Source of the DNA: Siphonodentalium dalli
Taxonomy: Eukaryota; Mollusca; Scaphopoda; Gadilida; Siphonodentaliidae
Length of the DNA stretch: 64,000 nucleotides
Assembly: GCA_032622095.1 (NCBI GenBank)
Contig: CP136062.1
Coordinates: 158,404,875 to 158,468,874, forward strand
Direction of reading: 5' to 3'
The notes beneath the pieces are model-generated. The model was not told where the DNA came from, ran no database searches, and saw nothing but the letters and a program-made list of their open reading frames with translations. The position numbers and the translations under genes are program-made. This document shows, piece after piece, positions 47,658-62,511 of this stretch (position 1 is the first letter of the stretch; every line of letters begins with the position of its first letter).

Positions 47658-50279
47658 AGCTCACCTGAGACGAAGTCTCCGGTGGAGCTATAGTCATCAC
47701 TCCTCGTCCGTCTGTCCGTCCGTCTGTCCGTCTGTCTGTACGTCCGTCTGCCCGTCCGTCAAGAATCATCTTCTCCGCCAAAACTTTAAGACGGAACGGG
47801 TTCATATTTGGTGTGGATGTTCCATAGGTGAATCACATTCAGATTTGTTCAAATGAGGTCATCAAGTCAATTAGTTGAGAAAGCAGGGCCACAACTCTAT
47901 TCCTTCATAGTAATTCTTATAACGACTTTTTTCCAGAACTATTAGGCCGAATTGGTTCATATTTGGTATGGATGTTCCCTAGGTGACTCACATTCAGATT
48001 TGTTCAAATGAGTCACCAGGTTGATTAGTTGAGAAACCAGGGCCATAACTCTTTCCCTCCATAGTAATTATTTTAAACATCTTCTTCTCAAATACCATCA
48101 GGCCAAATGGGTTCATATTTGGTATGAAGGATCCTTGGTTGACTGGGGTTCAAATTTGTTCAAATGAGGTCACTGGGTCAAATGTGGGTGGGGCCAGGGA
48201 CATAACTCAAAAATCAAAATTTCAGATTAAACTCTTTAACCAAAAAAGAAAAGAATAGAAAAGAAATGATATATTAAAAAATAAAAGAATATTTAAAAAC
48301 TGTGGAATTGTTTTTTTTATTAAAATATTTAAAAAAAAATAAAATAAATTGTATGCTTCTGCCACCATGGCCTGGTCCCAAAAATAAAATTTACTCAAAT
48401 TCTTGACAGAATCATTAATAAGAAGCATTTACTTTGGCTGTAACTGTAAGTGCTGGTTATGCCTACACAATCAAGTCAAATGAAATCTTGACATTTTTAT
48501 AAACATTCCTTGCAGATCTGCTAGAAGTCATTAATTCCCAATCTATCATGTATTGTTGAAATCAGGACAAATAGCATGTCTGTCATTTGCAGAATGAGGT
48601 CTCCAGAGGGTGAATTTAGTGATGCTTTCCCGCACAGCGGCCTAGCATCACCAAATTCACCTTCTGGAGACCTCATTCTGCTTAGGCCTCATCTTCTGGG
48701 AAGTATCTATAGTATCAAAATAACATTGTTGTTAGTTACATTTCCCTTCTTGGAAGTTTGTATATCCCCTAATTTGCAGAAGATAAATTCATAATTGAGG
48801 TGCCCAATGGGTGAACATCACCAACTTCAACTGGGGAACTTCAATCTTATCCTAGGTCTGCCATTGCAGTTGAGGCCCTTAGCAGAATGAGGTCCTCAGA
48901 GGGTGAATTTAGTGATGCTAGCCCGCTGTGCGGGATAGCGTCACTAAATTCACCCTCTGAGGACCTCATTCTGCAAATGACAGACACACTATCACGCTAT
49001 TTCAAGGCTTGATTGTATAATACATTGTGTTGCTTGAGGCCAGGCATGCACAATGTAGGAACAGACACGCTTTTAGTGATGCTATCCCGCACAGCGGGCT
49101 AGCATCACCAAATTCACCCTATGGAGACCTCATTCTGCTTAGGCCTCATCTTCTGGGAAGTATCTATAGTATAAAATTTACATTGTTGTTAGATAAATTT
49201 CCCTTCTAGGAAGTTTCTATATCCCCTAATTTGCAGAAGATAAAATTCATAATTGAGGTGCCCAATGTGTCAACATCACCAACTTCAACTGGGGAACTTC
49301 AATCTTATTCTAGGTCTTCCATAGCAGTTGAGGGCCTTAGCAGAATGAGGTCCCCAGAGGGTGAATTTAGTGATGCTAGCCTACTGTGCGGGATAGCGTC
49401 ACTAAATTCACCCTCTGGGGACCTCATTTTGCAAATGACAGACACACTATCACACTATTTCAAAGCTTGATTGTATAATACATTGTGTTGCTTGAGGCCA
49501 GCATGCACAATGTAGGAACAGACAAGCCTTTTGTGATGCTATCCCGCACAGCGGGCTAGCATCACCAAATTCACCCTCTGGAGACCTCATTCTGCTTAGG
49601 CCTCATCTTCTGTGAAGTATCTATAGTATCAAATTTACATTGTTGTTAGTTAAATTTCCCTTCTAGGAAGTTTCTATATCCCCTAATTTGCAGAAGATAA
49701 AATTCATAATTGTGGTGCCCAATGGGTGAATATCACCAACTTCAACTTGGGAACTTAAATATTATCCTTATCAGATTGAAAATGGGATCAATAAGTCAAA
49801 TAAGGGCAGAGCCAGAGACTTAACTATTTCTCTACATAGTAATTCTTAAAATATGTTTGCAAGAACTAGTTGGCTTATATAGCATGGAATGATCTTCCTT
49901 GACTGCAATTCAGATTTTTTCAAATGGGGTCACCTAGTCAAATAGGGGCCAAGCGAAGGACAGTTTCCCTCTTAGTATGCTTCCTTCACAAGGACCATCA
50001 GGTCTATTTTACTGATATTTATGATATGTATGAAGGGTTCTTTGGTGTCTGGGATTCAAATTTATTCAGATGGGGTCACCAGGTTAAATAGGGTGGGGCC
50101 AGGTACATAACTATATGTCTCTATAGTAATTCTTAAAATGTCTTCTCAAGAGAGGTTGGACTATTTAGCTTACATACAGTATGGAGGAATCAGGAGGATC
50201 CTTTAGTGACTGAGATTCAGATTTGTTAAAATGAGGTCAACCTGTCAAGAAATGGCGGGCTATGGGGAGTTAACACTTT
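47658..50279. repeat. Mollusc-type repeat block with palindromes, copy 2
   Basis: Repeats 10489-13110. The GTCC/GTCT tract is at 47705-47760. The palindromes are at 48589-48681, 48882-48974, 49340-49432, and the half palindromes at 49072-49138 and 49530-49595. One difference near a loop (GCCTACTG for GCCTGCTG) falls in the fourth palindrome. Confidence 0.75.
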
Positions 50280-53200
50280 TGTGTCTAATAAAATCATTGA
50301 AATACCAAATTCATTAAAACATCTACCTTGGAACCACCTGACTGATTAGTCTGACATACATGTATTGTGTTTTGGGTCCATGGATAATTGGGCTTCAAAC
50401 ATGTCTAAATGGTTTTAGAAAAATGCGCTTCTGATATTGGAAATTTCCAATAATTGAGAAAGTTTGAGGTGTACTTGGGAGTCTGGAGCCCGGTCGGGAG
50501 GGGACTTGTTGAGCTGGAGGAGGGGGTGACCAGTAGAGTACAGTTGGTAATTTCAAGGTGATGTTTTCACCCATATACATACTTGAAGTCTCTCTAGCCA
50601 CATATCCTGTTTAAATCTACTTCTTTTAAAGTGATTATAAAAAGTGATGACTGTTGTGGTCTCCAGAGTCCCAGTCTTATCAGTCGTTGCAGTCTGGTGA
50701 GCGACCCCATAGTCATTGGCTGTCTTGTTATAATTATTATAAGTTGTTTTAGAAAACACCTCTATAGGTAATAAGAGTGGACATTCTGATGTTCATATTG
50801 CTAGAAGGTTTGTAAACAACCAGGTTGACGTGTCTTACTACACGCAGAATGACATTTGAGTGATGGAATCCGATCCAAAAGAAGATAAATTTACTACCTC
50901 CTTTAATGCGAAAGAGTCTGAACATATTGTCATCTTCATCAAAGGCGGTCATATGGTCTTCAGGGTTTGCGATGTCTTGTTTAAGGTTTGATTTGGAGAG
51001 GTGAGTAGTTAAGGGTCATGTCAAGTTCAACCAGCGTTTGTTCCAAAATTACCAACAACTGTTGTGCCAGACATGAACATTCCAACTGGTGGGTGCCAAA
51101 GCTGCGTGGGTTAGACACTTAGACACACCCAAAACACATCATATTCCCTGCCCCTAGTCCAGCGTACTAGAGATGCAGCTTAGTGCCATCAAGTCTTTTG
51201 AATTCCAGTTGTGTATAACTGAGATCTGTTTGCTGTGAACTATTGTCACTTCATCATCATTTTAGAGATGCTAAGTCCGATTATAACACCTCCAAACTAC
51301 TATTTTTCGGCTTCTGTGGTAAAAAAAAGTTATATTTGATTCGAGGAACCCAACATTCAAAGATCAGAGCTACTAGATATCGATTATTGAAGTCTATTTA
51401 TTTTCTACACCCCATATTCCATATATGGCGATAACCTTAACTGGAATTCCCCAGCACATGTTATCATAAATGTTAATAAACATCTTTCACGTGTGATCGC
51501 CATGATATTGTACTTGGTTTATGTTGTGCCTAAAAATAACACTGGATCAGGAATAATTGAACAAATGTACCCGATCGCCAGCTGTCAAAAGGTGGTGTCG
51601 CTTTTGTTTCTGGTAGACACTTTTGTCGGCTTTTTTCCGAAAATCTTTTCCGATCACAACAAAAAGAAACATCACATGTCCATATATATCCGTTGGAATT
51701 TTTACCAAGTTAATACAAATTCGAGGTGTATAAAATAAATATATTTCGTTAATCGATACGTAATAGCTCTTAGCTTTGAAGGCGAATGCTTCGACTATAA
51801 CAAGAAATATGTGTTCACCCCTAATGAGAAGAAATAGTAATGTATGGGTATTAAAAATGCCTAAAAATGATCACTGGATCAGGAATAATTAAACAAATGT
51901 ACCCGATTGCCAGCCGTCAAAATGTAGTGTCGCTTATGTTTCTGGTGAACATTTTCGTCGGCTTTTTTCTGAGAATCATTTCCGATCACCACTAAAAGAA
52001 ACATCACATATCCGTATATATTTCCGTTGGAATTTTTACCAAGCTAATAAACATTTGAGGTGTATATAATAAATACATTTCATTAAACGGACACCTAATA
52101 GCTCTTAGCTTTGAAGGGTGAGTCCTTCGACAATAACAAGAAATATTTGTTCACCCCTAATGAGAAGGAATACTAATATAAGGGTACTAAATCTTGCAAC
52201 GCACCTTTAACCATGACCCATGAGCAAGTTTCACATTATTAACCATATTAACATATCTAACATAGTTACCTTCCCACAAATTATTCTAGACATTGATTCA
52301 TGTCAATGTTTCCCCTATTCCAGAATCAACGAAATATGTTAGTTAAATCTCCCGATGACCATGTTAATTGCTTCGATTTTCTTCTGGAATTCCCCAGCAC
52401 GTGTCATAATAAATGTAAATAAACATCTTTCACGTGTGATCGGCATGATATTGTTCTTAACTTATGTTGTGCCTCAAATTATCACTGGATCAGGAATAAG
52501 CAACAAAATGTACCTGATTGCCAGCTATCAAAAGATAGTTTCGCTTTTGTTTCTGGTAGACATTTTCGTCGGCTTTTTTCCGAGAATCATTTCCTATCAC
52601 CACTAAATGAAAATCACATATCCGTATATATTTCCGTTGGAATTTTTACCAAGCTAATAAAACTTTGAGGTTTATATAATAAATACATTTCATTAATCGG
52701 ATACGTAATAGCTCTTAGCTTTGAAGGGCGAGTCTTTCGACAATAACAAGAAATATTTGTTCACCCCTAATGAGAAGGAAAAGTAATATAAGTGTACTAA
52801 ATCAGACAAAGCATCTTTAACCATGAGCAAGTTTCACATTTTTAACCATATTAACAAATCTAGCATAGTTACCTTCCCACAAATTATTCTAGACATTGAT
52901 TCATGTCAATGTCTCCAGATTACAGAATCAAAGAAAGTAGTTAGTTAAATCTCGCGATGATAATGTTGATTCCTTCGATTTTTTCTTACTTCTGTTCAAA
53001 ATTGAGACATAATCGTGGCATGAAAGTTCAATACGGAAAATCATGAAATATTGAGTTAAGGTTGGCGTCAAGTTCAACCAGCATTCCCAGATTACTAACA
53101 AAATTAATGTTGTGCCAAAGTTGGGTGGGTTAGACTCTTTCCAAACACATCATATCCCCATGTCCCTCGACCAGCGTACTATGCATGTAGTTTAATGCCA

Positions 53201-54042
53201 GTATGTGTTTTGAATTCCAGCTGTGATAACTGAGATCTGTATGCTGTGAAATATTTGTCGCTTCATCGTCATTTTAGAGATACTTAGTCCGATATTATCA
53301 CCTCCAATTTAATATGTTTCGGGTTCTGTTGTGAAAACACTGAAAAGTCTCATATGAGTGGAGGAACCCAACATTCAAAGCTCAGAGTTATTATAAATCG
53401 ATTATTGACATCTATGTAGTTTATTCACCTCAAATTCCACTGGAATTCCCCAGCAATTATCAAAATATATGTAAATAATACATATTCACTTGGGATCTTG
53501 TACTTGTTTTATAATGTGCCTAAAAATTATCACTGGATCAGGAATAATTGAACAAATGTACCCGATTGCCAGCCATCAAAAGGTAGTGTCGCTTTTGTTT
53601 CTGGTAGACATTTTCGTCGGCTTTTTTCCAACAATCATTTCCGATCACCACTAAATGAAACATCACATATCCGTATATATTTCCGTTGGAATTTTTACCA
53701 AGCTAATAAATATTTGAGGTGTATATAATAAATACATTTCATTAAACGGATACCTAATAGCTCTTAGCTTTGAAGGGTGAGTCCTTCGACAATAACAAGA
53801 AATATTTGTTCACCCCTAATGAGAAGGAATAGTAATATAAGGGTACTAAATCTTGCAACGCACCTTTAACCATGACCCATGAGCAAGTTTCACATTATTA
53901 ACCATATTAACAAATCTAACATAGTTACCTTCCCACAAATTATTCTAGACATTGATTCATGTCAATGTTTCCCCTATTCCAGAATCAACGAAATATGTTA
54001 GTTAAATCTCCCGATGACCATGTTAATTGCTTCGATTTTCAG

Positions 54043-54213
54043 TGAATGGTAAGTGGACCCCCTGGGCACGGTGGAGTCGATGTAACAAAAAATGTGGACG
54101 TGGAAGAAGGATCAGGAAAAGACGGTGTACGAACCCCGCCCCACGCTACGGTGGCAGAAGATGTCCAGGCAAAGCGTTGGTGTCAGGGGTGTGTAACTCC
54201 AAACCATGTCCAG
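54043..54213 (+). CDS. TSR exon, array 2 unit 1
   Basis: Counterpart of 16874-17044 with no difference seen in the exon: consensus TSR, Leu46 TTG, Arg23 AGG, donor GTAATA. The read-through frame after the donor is likewise the LVASVTR type and runs to 54455. One intron change noted downstream is AATTTCAG for AATTCCAG near 54620. Confidence 0.92.
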
Positions 54214-56473
54214 GTAATATATTACAATACGAATTAATCTTTAAACATATTATGAGAAAGAATCGGGCAACAACGATAATTACACATATGTGTTCATTAC
54301 GGTTCCGTTGTCGTTTGATACCTAAAGTTATTATCCGTTTTCTTATACTCGGTCTGGTTGCGTCGGTTACGAGAGCTTCCAAATGTTATTGGTATTACTT
54401 CTGTTCACAATTGAGACATAATCGTGGCATGAAAGTTCAATGCGGCAAATCATGAATTATTGAGTTAAGTTTAACGTCAAGTTCAACCAGCATTCCCAAA
54501 TTACTAACAAATGTTTTGACAAAGTTGGGTGGATTAGACACCTTCCAAACACATCATATTCCCATGTCCCTCGACCAGCGTACTGTGAATGTAGTTTAGT
54601 GCCAGTAAGTCTTTTGAATTTCAGCTGTGGTAATTGAGATATGTGTGCTGTGAAATATTTGTCGCATCATAGAGATACCTAGTCGATTTCATCACCTCCA
54701 AATTAACATTTTTCGGGTTCTGTTGAGAAAAGTTTCATTTGAGTCGAGGAACCCAGCATTCAAAGCTCAGTGCTATTAGATATCGATCGTTGACATCTAT
54801 GTAGTTTATTCATCTCAAATTCCACTGGAATTCCCCAGCAAGTGTCAAAATAAATGTAAATAAAACATATGCATGTGGGATATTGTACTTGTTTTATGAT
54901 ATGCCTAAAAATGATCACTGGATCAGGAATAATTAAACAAATGTACCCGATTACCAGCCATCAAAATGTAGTGTCGCTTTTGTTTCTGGTAGACATTTTC
55001 GTCGGCTTTTTTCCGAGAATCATTTCCTATCACCACTAAATGAAAATCACATATCCGTATATATTTCCGTTGGAATTTTTTACCAAGCTAATACAACTTT
55101 GAGGTTTATATAATAAATACATTTCATTAATCGGATACGTAATAGCTCTTAGCTTTGAAGGGCGAGTCCTTCGACAATAACAAGAAATATTTGTTCACCC
55201 CTAATGAGAAGGAAAAGTAATATAAGTGTACTAAATCAGACAAAGCACCTTTAACCATGACCCATGAGCAAGTTTCACATTTTTAACCATATTAACAAAT
55301 CTAGCATAGTTACCTTCCCACAAATTATTCTAGACATTGATTCATGTCAATGTCTCCAGATTACAGAATCAAAGAAATAAGTTAGTTAAATCTCGCGATG
55401 ACAATGTTGATTCCTTCGATTTTTTCTTACTTCTGTTCAAAATTGAGACATAATCGTGGCATGAAAGTTCAATACGGAAAATCATGAATTATTGAGTTAA
55501 GGTTGGTGTCAAGTTCAACCAGCATTCCCAGATTACTAACAAAATTAATGTTGTGCCAAAGTTGGTGGGTTAGACTCTTTCCAAACACATCTATCCCCAT
55601 GTCCCTCGACCAGCGTACTGTGCATGTAGTTTAGTGTGTTTTGAATTCCAGCTGTGATAACTGAGATCTGTATGCTGTGAAATATTTGTCGCTTCATCGT
55701 CATTTTAGAGATACTTAGTCCGATATTATCACCTCCAATTTAATATGTTTCGGGTTCTGTTGTGAAAACACTGAAAAGTATGATATGTGTGGAGGAACCC
55801 AACATTCAAAGCTCAGAGTTATTATATATCGATTATTGACATCTATGTAGTTTATTCACCTCAAACTCCACTGGAATTCCCCAGCAATTATCAAAATATA
55901 TGTAAATGATACATATTCACGTGGGATCTTGTACTTGTTTTATAATGTGCCTAAAAATTATCACTGGATCAGGAATAATTGAACAAATGTACCCGATTGC
56001 CAGCCATCAAAAGGTAGTGTCGCTTTTGTTTCTGGTAGACATTTTCGTCGGCTTTTTTCCGACAATCATTTCCGATCACCACTAAATGAAACATCACATA
56101 TCCGTATATATTTCCGTTGGAATTTTTACCAAGCTAATAACAAGTTGAGGTGTATATAATAAACACATTTCATTAAACGGACACCTAATAGCTCTTAGCT
56201 TTGAAGGGTGAGTCCTTCGACAATAACAAGAAATATTTGTTCACCCCTAATGAGAAGGAATACTAATATAAGGGTACTAAATCTTGCAACGCACCTTTAA
56301 CCATGACCCATGAGCAAGTTTCACATTATTAACCATATTAACATATCTAACATAGTTACCTTCCCACAAATTATTCTAGACATTGATTCATGTCAATGTT
56401 TCCCCTATTCCAGAATCAACGAAATATGTTAGTTAAATCTCCCGATGACCATGTTAATTGCTTCGATTTTCAG

Positions 56474-56644
56474 TGAATGGTAAGTGGACCCCCTGGGCAC
56501 GGTGGAGTCGATGTAACAAAAAATGTGGACGTGGAAGAATGATCAGGAAAAGACGGTGTACGAACCCCGCCCCACGCTACGGTGGCAGAAGATGTCCAGG
56601 CAAAGCGCTGGTGTCAGGGGTGTGTAACTCCAAACCATGTCCAG
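56474..56644 (+). CDS. TSR exon, array 2 unit 2 (Arg23Met)
   Basis: Counterpart of 19305-19475, including the Met at residue 23 and Leu46 CTG, so that replacement predates the 37-kb duplication. All Trp and Cys positions are intact. One substitution is seen in the following intron (TTATTCTCGG for TTATACTCGG). Downstream sequence stays in register with copy 1 for only about 1.4 kb before the switch near 58060. Confidence 0.92.
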
Positions 56645-59600
56645 GTAATATATTACAATACGAATTAATCTTTAAACATATTATGAGAAAGAATCGGGCA
56701 ACAACGATAATTACACATATGTGTTCATTACGGTTCCGTTGTCGTTTGATACCTAAAGTTATTATCCGTTTTCTTATTCTCGGTCTGGTTGCGTTGGTTA
56801 CGAGAGCTTCCAAATGTTATTGGTATTACTTCTGTTCACAATTGAGACATAATCGTGGCACGAAAGTTCAATGCGGCAAATCATGAATTATTGAGTTAAG
56901 TTTAACGTCAAGTTCAACCAGCATTCCCAAATTACTAACAAATGTTTTGACAAAGTTGGGTGGATTAGACACCTTCCAAACACATCATATACCCATGTCC
57001 CTCGACCAGCGTACTGTGAATGTAGTTTAGTGCCAGTAAGTCTTTTGAATTCCAGCTGTGATAATTGAGATCTGTGTGCTGTGAAATATTTGTCGCATCA
57101 TCGTCATTTTAGAGATATGTAGTCGATTTCATCACCTCCAAATTAATATGTTTCGGGTTCTGTTGAGAAACGTTTCATTTGAGTCGAGGAACCCAACATT
57201 CAAAGCTCAGTGCTAATAGATATCGATTATTGACATATATGTAGTTTATTCACCTCCAATTCCACTGGAATTCCCCAGCACGTGTCATAATAAATGTAAA
57301 TAAACATCTTTCACGTGTGATCGGCATGATATTGTTCTTGGCTTATGTTGTGCCTCAAATTATCACTGGATCAGGAATAAGCAACAAAATGTACCTGATT
57401 GCCAGCTATCAAAAGATAGTTTCGCTTTTGTTTCTGGTAGACATTTTCGTCGGCTTTTTTCCGAGAATCATTTCCTATCACCACTAAATGAAAATCACAT
57501 ATCCGTATATATTTCCGTTGGAATTTTTACCAAGCTAATAAAACTTTGAGGTTTATATAATAAATACATTTCATTAATCGGATACGTAATAGCTCTTAGC
57601 TTTGAAGGGCGAGTCTTTCGACAATAACAAGAAATATTTGTTCACCCCTAATGAGAAGGAAAAGTAATATAAGTGTACTAAATCAGACAAAGCTCCTTTA
57701 ACCATGAGCAAGTTTCACATTTTTAACCATATTAACAAATCTAGCATAATTACCTTCCCACAAATTATTCTAGACATTGATTCATGTCAATGTCTCCAGA
57801 TTACAGAATCAAAGAAAGTAGTTAGTTAAATCTCGCGATGATAAAGCTGATTCCTTCGATTTTTTCTTACTTCTGTTCAAAATTGAGACATAATCGTGGC
57901 ATGAAAGTTCAATACGGAAAATCATGAACTATTGAGTTAAGGTTGGCGTCAAGTTCAACCAGCATTCCCAGATTACTAACACAATTAATGTTGTGCCAAA
58001 GTTGGGTGGGTTAGACTATGTCCAAACACATCATATCCCCATGTCCCTCGACCAGCGTACTGTGAATGTAGTTTAGTGCCAGTAAGTCTTTTGAATTCCA
58101 GCTGTGATAACTGAGATCTGTGTGCTGTGTAATAATTGTCGCTTCATCGTCATTTTAGAGATACCTAGTCGATTTCATCACCTCCAAATTAATATGTTTC
58201 GGGTTCTGTTGTGAAAACACTGAAAAGTCTCATATGAGTGGAGGAACCCAACATTCAATGCTCAGAGCTATTATATATCGATTATTGACATCTATGTAGT
58301 TTATTCACCTCAAATTCCACTGCAATTCCCCAGCAATTATCAAAATATATGTAAATAATACATATTCACGTGGGATCTTGTACTTGTTTTATAATGTGCC
58401 TAAAAATTATCACTGGATCAGGAATAATTAAACAAATGTACCCGATTACCAGCCATCAAAATGTCGTGTCGCTTTTGTTTCTGGTAGACATTTTCGTCGG
58501 CTTTTTTCCGAGAATCATTTCCTATCACCACTAAAAGAAAATCACATATCCGTATATATTTCCGTTGGAATTTTTACCAAGCTAATAAAACTTTGAGGTT
58601 TATATAATAAATACATTTCATTAATCGGATACGTAATAGCTCTTAGCTTTGAAGGGCGAGTCCTTCGACAATAACAAGAAATATTTGTTCACCCCTAATG
58701 AGAAGGAAAAGTAATATAAGTGTACTAAATCAGACAAAGCACCTTTAACCATGAGCAAGTTTCACATTTTTAACCATATTAACAAATCTAGCATAGTTAC
58801 CTTCCCACAAATTATTCTAGACATTGATTCATGTCAATGTCTCCAGATTACAGAATCAAAGAAAGTAGTTAGTTAAATCTCGCGATGATAATGTTGATTC
58901 CTTCGATTTTTTCTTACTTCTGTTCAAAATTGAGACATAATCGTGGCATGAAAGTTCAATACGGAAAATCATGAAATATTGAGTTAAGGTTGGCGTCAAG
59001 TTCAACCAGCATTCCCAGATTACTAACAAAATTAATGTTGTGCCAAAGTTGGGTGTTTTGAATTCCAGCTGTGATAACTGAGATCTGTATGCTGTGAAAT
59101 ATTTGTCGCTTCATCGTCATTTTAGAGATACTTAGTCCGATATTATCACCTCCAATTTAATATGTTTCGGGTTCTGTTGTGAAAACACTGAAAAGTCTCA
59201 TATGAGTGGAGGAACCCAACATTCAAAGCTCAGAGTTATTATAAATCGATTATTGACATCTATGTAGTTTATTCACCTCAAATTCCACTGGAATTCCCCA
59301 GCAATTATCAAAATATATGTAAATAATACATATTCACTTGGGATCTTGTACTTGTTTTATAATGTGCCTAAAAATTATCACTGGATCAGGAATAATTGAA
59401 CAAATGTACCCGATTGCCAGCCATCAAAAGGTAGTGTCGCTTTTGTTTCTAGTAGACATTTTCGTCGGCTTTTTTCCAACAATCATTTCCGATCACCACT
59501 AAATGAAACATCACATATCCGTATATATTTCCGTTGGAATTTTTACCAAGCTAATAACAATTTGAGGTGTATATAATAAATACATTTCATTAAACGGACA

Positions 59601-59890
59601 CCTAATAGCTCTTAGCTTTGAAGGGTGAGTCCTTCGACAATAACAAGAAATATTTGTTCACCCCTAATGAGGAGGAATACTAATATAAGGGTACTAAATC
59701 TTGCAACGCACCTTTAACCATGACCCATGAGGAAGTTTCACATTATTAACCATATTAACATATCTAACATAGTTACCTTCCCACAAATTATTCTAGACAT
59801 TGATTCATGTCAATGTTTCCCCTATTCCAGAATCAACGAAATATGTTAGTTAAATCTCCCGATGACCATGTTAATTGCTTCGATTTTCAG

Positions 59891-60061
59891 TGAATGGTAA
59901 GTGGACCCCCTGGGCACGGTGGAGTCGATGTAACAAAAAATGTGGACGTGGAAGAAGGATCAGGAAAAGACGGTGTACGAACCCCGCCCCACGCTACGGT
60001 GGCAGAAGATGTCCAGGCAAAGCGCTGGTGTCAGGGGTGTGTAACTCCAAACCATGTCCAG
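59891..60061 (+). CDS. TSR exon, array 2 unit 3
   Basis: Complete consensus TSR exon of the CTG/LVASVTR subtype, so it matches array 1 units 5 and 6 and not unit 3. Unlike those two it lacks the upstream GATTCAGGTC variant. Private variants nearby include GAGGAGGAATAC and CATGAGGAAG upstream. It follows the double exon-less stretch, so the previous TSR exon is 3.4 kb away. Confidence 0.92.
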
Positions 60062-62340
60062 GTAATATATTACAATACGAATTAATCTTTAAACATATTA
60101 TGAGAAAGAATCGGGCAACAACGATAATTACACATATGTGTTCATTACGGTTCCGTTGTCGTTTGATACCTAAAGTTATTATCCGTTTTCTTATACTCGG
60201 TCTGGTTGCGTCGGTTACGAGAGCTTCCAAATGTTATTGGTATTACTTCTGTTCACAATTGAGACATAATCGTGGCATGAAAGTTCAATGCGGCAAATCA
60301 TGAATTATTGAGTTAAGTTTAACGTCAAGTTCAACCAGCATTCCCAAATTACTAACAAATGTTTTGACAAAGTTGGGTGGATTAGACACCTTCCAAACAC
60401 ATCATATTCCCATGTCCCTCGACCAGCGTACTGTGAATGTAGTTTAGTGCCAGTAAGTCTTTTGAATTCCAGCGGTGATAATTGAGATCTGTGTGCTGTG
60501 AAATATTTGTCGCATCATCGTCATTTTAGAGATATGTAGTCGATTTCATCACCTCCAAATTAATATGTTTCGTGTTCTGTTGAGAAACGTTTCATTTGAG
60601 TCGAGGAACCCAACATTCAAAGCTCAGTGCTAATAGATATCGATTATTGACATATATGTAGTTTATTCACCTCCAATTCCACTGGAATTCCCCAGCACGT
60701 GTCATAATAAATGTAAATAAACATCTTTCACGTGTGATCGGCATGATATTGTTCTTGGCTTATGTTGTGCCTCAAATTATCACTGGATCAGGAATAAGCA
60801 ACAAAATGTACCTGATTACCAGCTATCAAAAGATAGTTTCGCTTTTGTTTCTGGTAGACATTTTCGTCGGCTTTTTTCCGAGAATCATTTCCTATCACCA
60901 CTAAATGAAAATCACATATCCGTATATATTTCCGTTGGAATTTTTACCAAGCTAATAAAACTTTGAGGTTTATATAATAAATACATTTCATTAATCGGAT
61001 ACGTAATAGCTCTTAGCTTTGAAGGGCGAGTCTTTCGACAATAACAAGAAATATTTGTTCACCCCTAATGAGAAGGAAAAGTAATATAAGTGTACTAAAT
61101 CAGACAAAGCACCTTTAACCATGAGCAAGTTTCACATTTTTAACCATATTAACAAATCTAGCATAGTTACCTTCCCACAAATTATTCTAGACATTGATTC
61201 ATGTCAATGTCTCCAGATTACAGAATCAAAGAAAGTAGTTAGTTAAATCTCGCGATGATAATGTTGATTCCTTCGATTTTTTCTTACTTCTGTTCAAAAT
61301 TGAGACATAATCGTGGCATGAAAGTTCAATACGGAAAATCATGAAATATTGAGTTAAGGTTGGCGTCAAGTTCAACCAGCATTCCCAGATTACTAACAAA
61401 ATTAATGTTGTGCCAAAGTTGGGTGGGTTAGACTCTTTCCAAACACATCATATCCCCATGTCCCTCGACCAGCGTACTCTGCATGTAGTTTAATGCCAGT
61501 ATGTGTTTTGAATTCCAGCTGTGATAACTGAGATCTGTATGCTGTGAAATATTTGTCGCTTCATCGTCATTTTAGAGATACTTAGTCCGATATTATCACC
61601 TCCAATTTAATATGTTTCGGGTTCTGTTGTGAAAACACTGAAAAGTCTCATATGAGTGGAGGAACCCAACATTCAAAGCTCAGAGTTATTATAAATCGAT
61701 TATTGACATCTATGTAGTTTATTCACCTCAAATTCCACTGGAATTCCCCAGCAATTATCAAAATATATGTAAATAATACATATTCACTTGGGATCTTGTA
61801 CTTGTTTTATAATGTGCCTAAAAATTATCACTGGATCAGGAATAATTGAACAAATGTACCCGATTGCCAGCCATCAAAAGGTAGTGTCGCTTTTGTTTCT
61901 AGTAGACATTTTCGTCGGCTTTTTTCCAACAATCATTTCCGATCACCACTAAATGAAACATCACATATCCGTATATATTTCCGTTGGAATTTTTACGAAG
62001 CTAATAAATATTTGAGGTGTATATAATAAATACATTTCATTAAACGGATACCTAATAGCTCTTAGCTTTGAAGGGTGAGTCCTTCGACAATAACAAGAAA
62101 TATTTGTTCACCCCTAATGAGAAGGAATACTAATATAAGGGTACTAAATCTTGCAACGCACCTTTAACCATGACCCATGAGCAAGTTTCACATTATTAAC
62201 CATATTAACATATCTAACATAGTTACCTTCCCACAAATTATTCTAGGCATTGATTCATGTCAATGTTTCCCTTATTCCAGAATCAACGAAATATGTTAGT
62301 TAAATCTCCCGATGACCATGTTAATTGCTTCGATTTTCAG

Positions 62341-62511
62341 TGAATGGTAAGTGGACCCCCTGGGCACGGTGGAGTCGATGTAACAAAAAATGTGGACGTG
62401 GAAGAAGGATCAGGAAAAGACGGTGTACGAACCCCGCCCCACGCTACGGTGGCAGACGATGTCCAGGCAAAGCGTTGGTGTCAGGGGTGTGTAACTCCAA
62501 ACCATGTCCAG
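62341..62511 (+). CDS. TSR exon, array 2 unit 4
   Basis: Complete TSR exon of the TTG subtype with a silent AGA to CGA change at Arg40. Protein consensus, donor GTAATA. The downstream intron has the shortened GCATCATAGAGATACC stretch typical of array 1 units 1 and 3, so the next unit would be expected to hold a CTG-type exon beyond the window. The intron is still exon-less at 64000. Confidence 0.92.

Larger units (their letters stand above)
45550..54042 (+). other. Intron, copy 2 of 8381-16873
   Basis: Same content as in copy 1: minisatellite, direct repeat pair (46682-47157 and 50732-51002), repeat block with palindromes, then exon-less half-units from about 51015. 45950-46630 shows nothing recognisable. 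Confidence 0.65.
37172..58059. repeat. Segmental tandem duplication, copy 2 (colinear part)
   Basis: Near-identical repeat of 1-20890. The visible start at 37172 is set only by the window edge; the true left breakpoint must lie at or before it. Differences noticed include a 2-bp loss near 38229, TCTGCG to TGCGCG near 39937, and GGC to AAC near 52460. At about 58060 the copy switches from the sequence expected for 20891 onward to another half-unit type. Confidence 0.93.
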
